DNA of 64,000 nucleotides from Antedon mediterranea (Eukaryota; Echinodermata; Crinoidea; Comatulida; Antedonidae): NCBI RefSeq assembly GCF_964355755.1, contig NC_092671.1, positions 34,179,304 to 34,243,303 of the forward strand, read 5' to 3'. Shown piece by piece: positions 45,820 to 56,670 of this stretch (position 1 is its first letter; each line of letters starts with the position of its first letter). The notes under the pieces were generated by a model. It saw only the letters and a program-made list of their open reading frames with translations, ran no database searches and was not told where the DNA came from. The position numbers and the translations under genes were made by a program.

Positions 45820-47638
45820 ATGAGTTTCAGCTGTTTACCTACTCCGAAATTAGCAATTGGTGAGAAACCCCGTAGGACAATGAAAAGAGTGATGGGGAGT
45901 TCTAATGGTCAAGCTGACGAGTGTAGCAGTTTAAAATTACCAACGATGGCTTCTAAATCAGCGAATATATTGGATTCTATAAAATCTTTTAACGGTCAAA
46001 CAGATGAGTGTAAAGGTTTGAGTAAAGCCTCAGGAATGAGCGCCCGAGATTTTGCCGTAATGACCGATGGTGTACCAAAGATTTCCATAACTTCAACGAA
46101 TCGGATTTTCTTGTCTGAAAAACGCCATGTAGTGGCCCAACGATGGGGTGACGATGTTTATGTTTATCTCAGAGAGTATTATCAAACGGAAGAATATGGT
46201 GTCTACAAACCTGGACCTCTAGGTATTAATTTACCCGTTCTGCTGTGGCAAAAACTTTTCAACAATATTGATTTAATTAGTCAGGCACTGGAAGACTTAC
46301 AAAGAGACATTAACATGGTGGAGGCAGTAAGAATCCCACTTTCGGACATAATTCATGTGGTAGTTAGTAACTGGAAAGAAGAACAATTTGTGTGTATTCG
46401 CCGCTATTACCAGTCTGAAGAAGGAGGCAAGTTTAAACCCGGTAAAAAAGGTGTAAACCTTCCAAAGAGTCAGTGGTTCAAGATAATTGAAAAACACGGT
46501 GAAATACAAAAGATGATTGAGGAGGTTGGTAATGATAATGCGGCTACTGTTGACAAAAACGTTAATGGAGGACGTTTATTCAATTCAGAACATCAATTGC
46601 TACCCCCTGATAAGTTATCGGTGCAAAAGATAATAGGGGAAAATTTAGACTGTGATTACCTTCAACTTCTTGATAAAGGAGCAGCCGATACATTGTTTAA
46701 AAAATGTGAGGAAGAGATTGACTATTTTACCGGAGATCTTGCAAAGGTGAAAGTGTACGGAAAGTGGTTTAATATTCCTAGAAAACAGGTTAGTTCCATT
46801 ATGTTTTTATCCATGGTTTTGTATTAATGACTTGTTAATTACTTGTATATCGTTTCCTTTGTTTTTTCCATAATTTACCGCTGTGTAGCTATAGGTGTTA
46901 TTTACTCTTTTTCTGTAAATTATTTTATTTGGGGCGTGTTCATTTACATCTCGCCAAATAATAAATGACTTTCTTTGTATGGTTTCCCCTCTGCAGGTTT
47001 CGTTCGGCGATTCAGGCTTAACTTACAAATATTCAGGCAATACAGTACCAGCTTTACCGTGGCCACCATTCCTGAAAGATCTCCGCGATCTTTTAAAATC
47101 GGTTACAGGACATTACTTCAATTTTGTTTTGGTCAACCGGTAAATATTCTTGTTTATTATTTTATTTATTTATTTTATTTATTGATTAAAAGGGTCCATC
47201 GTTTACCTCTAAAACGAATGAACACTATCAGTATTCATACTGGATGATTTCTGCAATTTGCTAGATAATAATTGGGGTTTTTTTTTTAGTCTCATCTTAA
47301 AATATTTTATTTTCTATTGTATTTTGTCGTTACTCTATAGATATGCTACTGGAAGTGATTACATTGGCGAACACAAAGATGATGAGAAAGACATGAATCA
47401 CTTTAGTCCAATCGCCTCTGTATCATTGGGGCAACCACGTATGTTTAGATTTCGACATGGTGATGCGCGAGGTAAGAGTCCCAAAAGAATCATTGAGCCA
47501 GTAACTGTTGATCTTAAACACGGTACATTATTAATGATGAATTATCCCACTAATGAGTACTGGTACCATTCACTGCCTAAAAATCAATCCATCAAGCTAC
47601 CAAGAATAAATCTCACGTTTAGAGATATTAAAAGATGA
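45820..47638 (+). CDS. PC4-PC4-ALKBH2 fusion protein, left copy, three exons
   Basis: Exons 45820-46788, 46997-47139 and 47341-47638 total 1410 nt, giving 469 residues and a TGA. Splice sites are CAG|GTTAGT...CTGCAG and CCG|GTAAAT...CTATAG. Residues ~88-145 and ~168-225 are two PC4-like single-strand DNA binding domains (VYLREYYQ...KPGPLGINLP and VCIRRYYQ...KPGKKGVNLP). Residues ~300-469 are an ALKBH2-type 2-oxoglutarate/Fe(II) dioxygenase: H382 and D384 in HKDD, H447 in WYHSLP, R459 and R465 in PRINLTFR. V312-Y313-G314 sits where ALKBH2 has its base-flipping VFG finger. ALKBH2 removes 1-methyladenine and 3-methylcytosine from DNA; it is usually about 260 residues and lacks PC4 domains. All expected catalytic residues are present, so it should be active. 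Likely nuclear, acting on DNA. Confidence 0.88.
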
Positions 47639-49850
47639 GAGAAATGTTACGCAAACATTACAGTCTTTAATAGTGATTGCAGATCTCAAGAATATCAACT
47701 GTTCATGATCTGTTCTCATTTAGTATAGTAGTACCAGTTGAATTATTTTTGTGATGATATTCCTAAAAATGGTTGTATTATTGTATTGATGTTAATTCAC
47801 TTAGATCTAGGCCTAATTCCATTGATCGTTAATAATCATGTGATTGTTTGTCATTGTGTGGATAATGATTAACTTTACGAATAATTTCTTAAAAGTAACT
47901 TGTAATGTATTTCTAATTGTTAAATACAATTTTTTATGTTTTTAATAGGTGTGTAAGTTTTTCTTTAAAGCGTTTTAATCGTAATTTCAAGAGTAATAGG
48001 TACTTGTAACGTTTGAAACGGACTGGTAGATTAAACAAAAAAAAACCAAAAAAACAACAAAAACAAAACACGTTATAATAACACTAATAATAGCACATAT
48101 TTTCGTACATGTATCAATGATTTATCTACATAAGTGTGATTAATATTATTACAATAAAGACCATGTACATCTACGATATTTTTACTGTAAGTGGTATTGT
48201 AAATAAAAATTATGAATTCAATCGTGAGAAATGACCGATATCTGTGTATTATTTTATATTACTTTTATCATAATTGCAACAACACCAAAAAAAAAACTCA
48301 GAGAAATCATAATTATCGAATACAGAAAGACGTTTTGGTTACCAATTGTATTTCTTGACACTTAATACATTTTAACAAAAAACAAGACCTTCAACCGGAG
48401 CCAAAAATGGAAATTTGTTTACGTGCAGGTTATTGCCATTAGATATTCTTTGAACTACTCTGGTTTTTATAAATATTGTCACTTTTTTTCTACACGTTTA
48501 TCTACCGAGATTTTGTTTTCCTTTTTATGAATCTTCCGCTGTTCATGAGCATTATTAATTTTTTACAGGCCTTGTTCTTCGCTTTGCAGGCTAAATCTTA
48601 AAACGGCATAGGCCTACATTTTAACGGTTCTTTGTTACCTATAGTTCTCTGAATGTTTTAATTTACCGTAGATGATGAAAAAATCCCTTAATCTAGCACC
48701 ATTTTAAAAAAAAGGTTCCGCAGTAAATGGTTTATTTTTGGTGGTATTAATGGAATCATCGAGGCACAATATTAGGCTTAAAAACATGACGTCACTATTT
48801 TAAACGGTTTATCATACAAGAACAATTAACCAATCACAAAACTGAGCTACTGATTTGCGTAGAAGTTTCTGGAAATGACAAATTAAGGAAACACGTACAC
48901 ATTAATAAATATATATTAATTTTTATATAAATAATAGACAAAACAAAAGGAAATACACCAAACAAATCATTTTCGTTATGAATTTATAATAACTTTAAAT
49001 TTTGTCCATCACAGGAGACGCGTTTAGCGTTTTCCAATTGTAAAACAGTTTCGCATTGCGTCGCAACGCATGCACATACTGCAAGTACCGTACCGTACTG
49101 TAACAAGTGTACTGATATGTATTTTGTTGGTCACTCATCATTTTAGCCAACACATTATTTAACTCATCAGGTGTAATATCTTTTCACAAATCCTTTATAT
49201 CTTTACTTTTTCTTGACAACTCATAACAAACAAGAATAGTACTCTGAATGAGTGTGGGAGAGGTGTGTGGGAGTCCCATTCAACTAAACCTTGCCAATTT
49301 GTACTCGACCTACGATAAAACCATTTTTTAAAAGTCAACATAGCGACACGAGAAAACAATTGATAATAGGGATATAAAGTTTTTCTTGCATTGTTATACA
49401 GTAACCTATGTTTTTCGGTGTTTACACCATCTCATTGTTTATAATTACGTTTGTTAATATCGGTAGTGTTTCTCTAGCAGAGTTATATTACTTGTTTATA
49501 CTCGTATAGTTTGCAGTCCTCCATGTTGTTCGTATATTTTGTAAAAAGTGTACTTATGATTACTTTAAAAAACCAACTCATTTTATTTGCATTTTATCTA
49601 CACCTCATGGTTAAAATGTGTTGTTTTTCATAGAGTGTGATGCTGCTTAAAACGTTATACTAGTATAACCACCAAAACGGTTTATTATCTGTAGGAAATC
49701 ATCAATGGTAACATGCGGTAAACAATACAAATTAGTTTCACAAATTATTTAAAAAAATAGCACAATTGTTACAAATGAATTTAAGAAAATAAAGGTGTAC
49801 AGATTTTATTTCGAAAAATTGTAGGCCTAGACCTACAAAGATAATTTTAC
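47639..49850. other. Inner part of the left TIR, no gene
   Basis: About 2.2 kb of AT-rich DNA, mirrored closely at 51431-53641. I see no ORF of interest. Preservation along the whole length shows that the inverted repeat is continuous and not limited to the genes. Confidence 0.6.
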
Positions 49851-51430
49851 AGGTCATGGTTAATTGTCACAGTCTATTCGTCCTTGTATAGATGTCAAGT
49901 TCAAGTGTCAATTGACACAAGTATTTTTCCCATGTTCAGAGTTCAAGTAATTGACCTTTTAATGTTTAACCCTGGTTTGAAAATAAAATGTCCTCTTTTG
50001 TAGATTTGTAACCCTTATTGAGTTTGAGCACATTTGTTAAGTACCGGTACTTAATTAAGTTGGGTGGCTCATTAATTGACCTTTTAATGTTGCATGGAAC
50101 TCTCCCTGTAACCCTAATAAGTAATAAACATTTAGTGACAGTCTCTTGTAGATTTGTAACCCTTATTGAGTTTGAGCACATTTGTTAAGTACCGGTACTT
50201 AATTAAGTTGGGTGGCTCATTAATTGACCTTTTAATGCTGCATGGAACTCTCCCTGTAACCCTAATAAGTAATAAACATTTAGTTACAGTCTCTCTTTAT
50301 CTATATTTGTGAAGTCAGTATACAGAGAAATAATATATTACCTTAACCACTAAAGATATGTTATTAATGTAACAAAGTTATTTTGTGTTATTGAATACGT
50401 ATACAGGTCTAATAATAAATGAATTTTAACACAATAAATGACTATAAACTTATAAAATGGTGAAATTTAATTTTCTTCCGGTCTTGACCATTTTCCCCCG
50501 GTCTTGACCATTTTTACTCCAAGTCTTGAACAATTCCCCTTGACAATAACTACAGTTTTTAAACAACTTTTATTATTAGAAACCCCTGTTCCTAAATGGT
50601 TTCCAGTCTACTTGTATTTAAACATTGTATCAGAGAGTTGAAAAATAAGTTCCCTGAACATGTTATGCGATGTGGTCATCATAAGTGTGTAGACCGCATG
50701 GCTACCGTACATCACTAACAGGGATGTCGTCCCAAGCCGTGGAAACAGAAAAGAAGAACAGACGACCGTGTCCACTTTTCAATGTCCAGATCATTTTCGA
50801 TCGATTTTGATGTATGGAAGAGCTTATTTAGTGGGGTAGGTTCAGCTTATTTATAGGTATTGATTTTTTTTGGGAGTTAGTAGACAGTTTGTTTGTTTTG
50901 GGGTTTTTTTTTTTTTTTCATTATCGACCCGTTCTGATAACTGTAGAAACACGTCCGAAAGCACATCGTTCGAATTGTCTTTGGAGAAAGTACCATACAC
51001 TCAGCAAACAATGTCTACTTGAATGATTGTAGGAATACAGTAGACTTCAAGTTTTCAGTTAATCAGTTATTGTATTGCTATATTGGTGTATCGTACATTC
51101 GTTTCTGTATCGTTATAATATACTGTTTATTAATGAACTTTTATGTTTCGCATCCTGCAATACAGCTCTTTTAGACCGTTGACTAGTATAAGCTGCAATC
51201 ATAGGCTATAGGCCTAATCTCAGAATATTAACTTCAATTTTACGAACAGTTTGAATTACAAACGGCAAAAGGCACAATTAAAAGGGACCGTGTGTTTGCC
51301 ACAAATAGGCCCTATACTTAAAATACTAAAGTTGATATACCTGATAACCAAAGTACACTGTACACTTTTATAAGAATTAGTTTAATGTATGTGTGACCTT
51401 TTTTTTGTTAATTTATTCTGTACACTTTAT
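49851..51430. other. Single-copy loop of the 12-kb element
   Basis: The only part of the element not inverted-repeated. It contains a two-unit tandem repeat (49990-50293) and short homopolymers, and no credible ORF. CCCGGTCTTGACCATTTT words repeat near 50477-50515. Confidence 0.7.
49990..50293. repeat. 148-bp direct repeat in the loop, two units
   Basis: Units start with TAGATTTGTAACCCTTATTG at 50001 and 50149. Each includes the palindrome AAGTACCGGTACTT and ATTGACCTTTTAATG. The copies differ at very few bases. Confidence 0.92.
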
Positions 51431-53641
51431 GTAAAATTATCTTTGTAGGTCTAGCCCTACAATTTTTCGAAATAAAATCTGTACACCTTTATTTTCTTAA
51501 ATTCATTTGTAACAATTGTGCTATTTTTTTAAATAATTTGTGAAACTAATTTGTATTGTTTACCGCATGTTACCATTGATGATTTCCTACAGATAATAAA
51601 CCGTTTTGGTGGTTATACTAGTATAACGTTTTAAGCAGCATCACACTCTATGAAAAACAACACATTTTAACCATGAGGTGTAAATAAAATGCAAATAAAA
51701 TGAGTTGGTTTTTTAAAGTAATCATAAGTACACTTTTTACAAAATATACGAACAACATGGAGGACTGCAAGCTATACGAGTATAAACAAGTAATATAACT
51801 CTGCTAGAGAAACACTACCGATATTAACAAACGTAATTATAAACAATGAGATGGTGTAAACACCGAAAAACATAGGTTACTGTATAACAATGCAAGAAAA
51901 ACTTTATATCCCTATTATCAATTGTTTTCTCGTGTCGCTATGTTGACTTTTAAAAAATGGTTGTATCGTAGGTCGAGTACAAATTGGCAAGGTTTAGTTG
52001 AATGGGACTCCCACACACCTCTCCCACACTCATTCAGAGTACTATTCTTGTTTGTTATGAGTTGTCAAGAAAAAGTAAAGATATAAAGGATTTGTGAAAA
52101 GATATTACACCTGATGAGTTAAATAATGTGTTGGCTAAAATGATGAGTGACCAACAAAATACATATCAGTACACTTGTTACAGTACGGTACGGTACTTGC
52201 AGTATGTGCATGTGTTGCGACGCAATGCGAAACTGTTTTACAATTGGAAAACGCTAAACGCGTCTCCTGTGATGGACAAAATTTAAAGTTATTATAAATT
52301 CATAACGAAAATGATTTGTTTGGTGTATTTCCTTTTGTTTTGTCTATTATTTATATAAAAATTAATATATATTCATTAATGTGTACGTGTTTCCTTAATT
52401 TGTCATTTCCAGAAACTTCTACGCAAATCAGTAGCTCAGTTTTGTGATTGGTTAATTGTTCTTGTATGATAAACCGTTTAAAATAGTGACGTCATGTTTT
52501 TAAGCCTAATATTGTGCCTCGATGATTCCATTAATACCACCAAAAATAAACCATTTACTGCGGAACCTTTTTTTTTAAAATGGTGCTAGATTAAGGGATT
52601 TTTTCATCATCTACGGTAAATTAAAACATTCAGAGAACTATAGGTAACAAAGAACCGTTAAAATGTAGGCCTATGCCGTTATAAGATTTAGCCTGCAAAG
52701 CGAAGAACAAGGCCTGTAAAAAATTAATAATGCTCATGATCAGCGGAAGATTCATAAAAAGGAAAACAAAATCTCGGTAGATAAACGTGTAGAAAAAAAG
52801 TGACAATATTTATAAAAACCAGAGTAGTTCAAAGAATATCTAATGGCAATAACCTGCACGTAAACAAATTTCCATTTTTGGCTCCGGTTGAAGGTCTTGT
52901 TTTCTGTTAAAAAGTATTAAGTGTCAAGAAATACAATTGGTAACCAAAACGTCTTTCTGTATTCGATAATTATGATTTCTCTGAGTTTTTTTTTGGTGTT
53001 GTTGCAATTATGATAAAAGTAATATAAAATAATACACAGATATCGGTCATTTCTCACGATTGAATTCATAATTTTTATTTACAATACCACTTACAGTAAA
53101 AATATCGTAGATGTACATGGTCTTTATTGTAATAATATTAATCACACTTATGTAGATAAATCATTGATACACGTACGAAAATATGTGCTATTATTAGTGT
53201 TATTATAACGTGTTTTGTTTTTGTTGTTTTTTTTGTTTTTTTTGTTTAATCTACCAGTCCGTTTCAAACGTTACAAGTACCTATTACTCTTGAAATTACG
53301 ATTAAAACGCTTTAAAGAAAAACTTACACACCTATTAAAAACATAAAAAATTGTATTTAACAATTAGAAATACATTACAAGTTACTTTTAAGAAATTATT
53401 CGTAAAGTTAATCATTATCCACACAATGACAAACAATCACATGATTATTAACGATCAATGGAATTAGGCCTAGATCTAAGTGAATTAACATCAATACAAT
53501 AATACAACCATTTTTAGGAATATCATCACAAAAATAATTCAACTTGTACTACTATACTAAATGAGAACAGATCATGAACAGTTGATATTCTTGAGATCTG
53601 CAATCACTATTAAAGACTGTAATGTTTGCGTAACATTTCTC

Positions 53642-55473
53642 TCATCTTTTAATATCTCTAAACGTGAGATTTATTCTTGGTAGCTTGATGGATTGATTTT
53701 TAGGCAGTGAATGGTACCAGTACTCATTAGTGGGATAATTCATCATTAATAATGTACCGTGTTTAAGATCAACAGTTACTGGCTCAATGATTCTTTTGGG
53801 ACTCTTACCTCGCGCATCACCATGTCGAAATCTAAACATACGTGTCTGCCCCAATGATACAGAGGCGATTGGACTAAAGTGATTCATGTCTTTCTCATCA
53901 TCTTTGTGTTCGCCAATGTAATCACTTCCAGTAGCATATCTATAGAGTAACGACAAAATACAATAGAAAATAAAATATTTTAAGATGAGACTAAAAAAAA
54001 CCCCAATTATCCATTAAAACAAACTTATCTAGCAAATTGCAGAAATCATCCAGTATGAATACTGATAGTGTTCATTCGTTTTAGAGGTAAACGATGGACC
54101 CGTTTAATCAATAAATAAAATAAATAAATAAAATAATAAACAAGAATATTTACCGGTTGACCAAAACAAAATTGAAGTAATGTCCTGTAACCGATTTTAA
54201 AAGATCGCGGAGATCTTTCAGGAATGGTGGCCACGGTAAAGCTGGTACTGTATTGCCTGAATATTTGTAAGTTAAGCCTGAATCGCCGAACGAAACCTGC
54301 AGAGGGGAAACCATACAAAGAAAGTCATTTATTATTTGGCGAGATGTAAATGAACACGCCCCAAATAAAATAATTTACAGAAAAAGAGTAAATAACACCT
54401 ATAGCTACACAGCGGTAAATTATGGAAAAAACAAAGGAAACGATGTACAAGTAATTAACAAGTCATTAATACAAAACCACGGATAAAAACATAATGGAAC
54501 TAACCTGTTTTCTAGGAATATTAAACCACTTTCCGTACACTTTCACCTTTGCAAGATCTCCGGTAAAATAGTCAATCTCTTCCTCACATTTTTTAAACAA
54601 TGTATCGGCTGCTCCTTTATCAAGAAGTTGAAGGTAATCACAGTCTAAATTTTCCCCTATTATCTTTTGCACCGATAACTTATCAGGGGGTAGCAATTGA
54701 TGTTCTGAATTGAATAAACGTCCTCCATTAACGTTTTTGTCAACAGTAGCCGCATTATCATTACCAACCTCCTCAATCATCTTTTGTATTTCACCGTGTT
54801 TTTCAATTATCTTGAACCACTGACTCTTTGGAAGGTTTACACCTTTTTTACCGGGTTTAAACTTGCCTCCTTCTTCAGACTGGTAATAGCGGCGAATACA
54901 CACAAATTGTTCTTCTTTTTAGTTACTAACTACCACATGAATTATGTCCGAAAGTGGGATTCTTACTGCCTCCACCATGTTAATGTCTCTTTGTAAGTCT
55001 TCCAGTGCCTGAATAATTAAATCAATATTGTTGAAAAGTTTTTGCCACAGCAGAACGGGTAAATTAATACCTAGATGTCCAGGTTTGTAGACACCATATT
55101 CTTCCGTTTGATAATAATCTCTGAGATAAACATAAACATCGTCACCCCATCGTTGGGCCACTACATGGCGTTTTTCAGACAAGAAAATCCGATTCGTTGA
55201 AGTTATGGAAATCTTTGGTACACCATCATTCATTACGGCAAAATCTCGGGCGCTCATTCCTGAGGCTTTACTCAAACCTTTACACTCATCTGTTTGACCG
55301 TTAAAAGATTTTATAGAATCCAATATATTCGCTGATGTAGAAGCCATCGTTGGTAATTTTAAACTGCTACACTCGTCAGCTTGACCATTAGAACTCCACA
55401 TCACTCTTTTCATTGTCCTACGGGGTTTCTCACCAATTGCTAATTTCGGAGTAGGTAAACAGCTGAAACTCAT
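53642..55473 (-). pseudogene. PC4-PC4-ALKBH2 fusion gene, right copy, with a nonsense codon
   Basis: Minus-strand exons 54505-55473, 54154-54296 and 53642-53939 have the same lengths and splice sites as the left copy. Codon 185, TGG in the left arm, is TAA here (at about 54919-54921), which cuts the protein at the start of PC4 domain 2. Downstream codons remain open and all dioxygenase residues persist, so the loss is recent. Re-initiation at the next ATG within the frame would leave the dioxygenase without intact PC4 domains. Other changes include G26W-type and P403T-type substitutions. Confidence 0.88.
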
Positions 55474-55628
55474 GTTTATAGACTGTAGAGATTTACAGAG
55501 AGTGAAACGAACGATTACGCTTGAAACAGGATATGCAGCTCAGTAGGGAAGTAGCCCAGTACAGTAATTAAAAAGATAATGATTGTTATTTCCGGTCAAT
55601 CGTTTCCGTGACACGTGCGAAACACAAT

Positions 55629-56183
55629 TTAAATGTCCTCGCACAACAGCTTAAAAATAGTCTCTGAATTAATCAGGGTATTGACAAGAAAATAAACGAA
55701 ATGTCTATACCGAGGCAATGAATATTCTCCGTGCATATTTAGTTTGTTGTAAACGGTATCGACTGAAACATACTTCTTATCCAGAACCTCCCGATAAAAA
55801 TAGTCAATCTGTTCTTCTAGAGACTTCATACAACAGAAATCATGATCTTTTTGACTGCTCCTGTCAAATTCACAACCATAACAAGCCACTTTACTTAAAA
55901 CCCAACACTTGGCTAACACTTGAGCAGCAAACAATTGTTTAACCAAACGCTCCATTTTCAACAAAAATTCTCTCTCCACCTCGTCCACGTACGTAAATAT
56001 ACAACTTGTAGGCCTGTTACTCCTCTCGACTCCTTCATCTATACCGACGGGGATAACCTCTTCGGCCGCCGTGTTACGATCATCTATATCACTGCCAAGA
56101 ACAACAACAGTATCCTCATCATCGCTAATTATTATAACAGTATCTACACAACTCCCTTGCGAAAAATATATACTTCCAGACAT
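55629..56183 (-). CDS. 184-residue protein with SIM-like motif and Cys/His cluster, right copy
   Basis: Mirror of the gene at 45110-45664, full length with no stop. It differs by only a few residues (for example E10G, P29L, Y37N, K53E, A99V). The SIM-like core VIIISDDED and the C-x2-C-x9-H-x2-C cluster are unchanged. This copy stays open although the neighbouring PC4-ALKBH2 copy is broken. Function unknown. Confidence 0.75.
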   Translation of the reverse strand: MSGSIYFSQGSCVDTVIIISDDEDTVVVLGSDIDDRNTAAEEVIPVGIDEGVERSNRPTSCIFTYVDEVEREFLLKMERLVKQLFAAQVLAKCWVLSKVACYGCEFDRSSQKDHDFCCMKSLEEQIDYFYREVLDKKYVSVDTVYNKLNMHGEYSLPRYRHFVYFLVNTLINSETIFKLLCEDI

Positions 56184-56670
56184 AATGAAATACTGTAAAG
56201 AGATACTCTACGCAAAAATAGGCAAAACAACTGGAAAATAGTACAACAATAACCGATTCACTTTCTTACACCATCTTAAATCGTAAATAAAGTAATGACG
56301 TCACTCACCACGTACCAGAACCTCGCGCCAAAAATTAATAAATATGAGACAAAGAAACACCTGGCGGAAATTACATAACTATTACAATAACAGGAAAAGA
56401 ATAACCTTCATTAGAAACACCTGGCGGAAATTACATAACTAGTACGAAACCAGGAAAAGAACGACCTTCATTAGAAACACCTGGCGGAAGTTACATAACT
56501 AATACAATAACAGGAAAAGAACGACCTTCATTAGAAACACCTGGCGGAAGTTACATAACTAATACAATAACAGGAAATGAACGACCTTCATTAGAAACAC
56601 CTGGCGGATATTACGTAATCAGGAAATACACCAAGGTCGGGTCTGAAGTACCTTTCTTTCTACTTCCATC

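Larger units (their letters stand above)
44629..56664. mobile_element. 12.0-kb palindromic Polinton-like element carrying PC4-ALKBH2 genes
   Basis: The element starts AGTAGAAAGAAAGGTACTTC at 44629 and ends with its reverse complement at 56664. A 6-bp direct duplication TCCATC flanks it (44623-44628 and 56665-56670). The terminal inverted repeats are 44629-49850 and 51431-56664, about 5.2 kb and nearly identical, around a 1.58-kb loop. Each repeat opens with five 60-bp tandem units and holds two genes running toward the loop. AG...CT tips, 6-bp duplication and long TIRs with tandem repeats fit Polinton/Maverick DNA. However, no protein-primed polymerase, retroviral-type integrase, protease or capsid gene is visible, so it would need a helper. 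Classification is inference; the insertion itself is read directly from the interrupted Gmr1 frame. Confidence 0.85.
51431..56664. repeat. Right terminal inverted repeat of the 12-kb element
   Basis: Reverse complement of 44629-49850, differing by scattered substitutions and small indels (for example in poly-A runs near 53230 and 47955). It includes the same two genes, 60-bp units at 56345-56612, and CRE (56296-56303) and E2F-like (56325-56332) motifs. Confidence 0.93.

Noticed and set aside
45820-47638. Ordinary host ALKBH2 gene
   Set aside because: It lies in both inverted arms of an inserted element and has two added PC4 domains, so it is element cargo, though a host origin of the catalytic domain is likely.
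44629-56664. Complete Polinton or DNA virus
   Set aside because: No polymerase, integrase, ATPase, protease or capsid frame was found in the arms or loop; only the ends and target duplication resemble Polintons.
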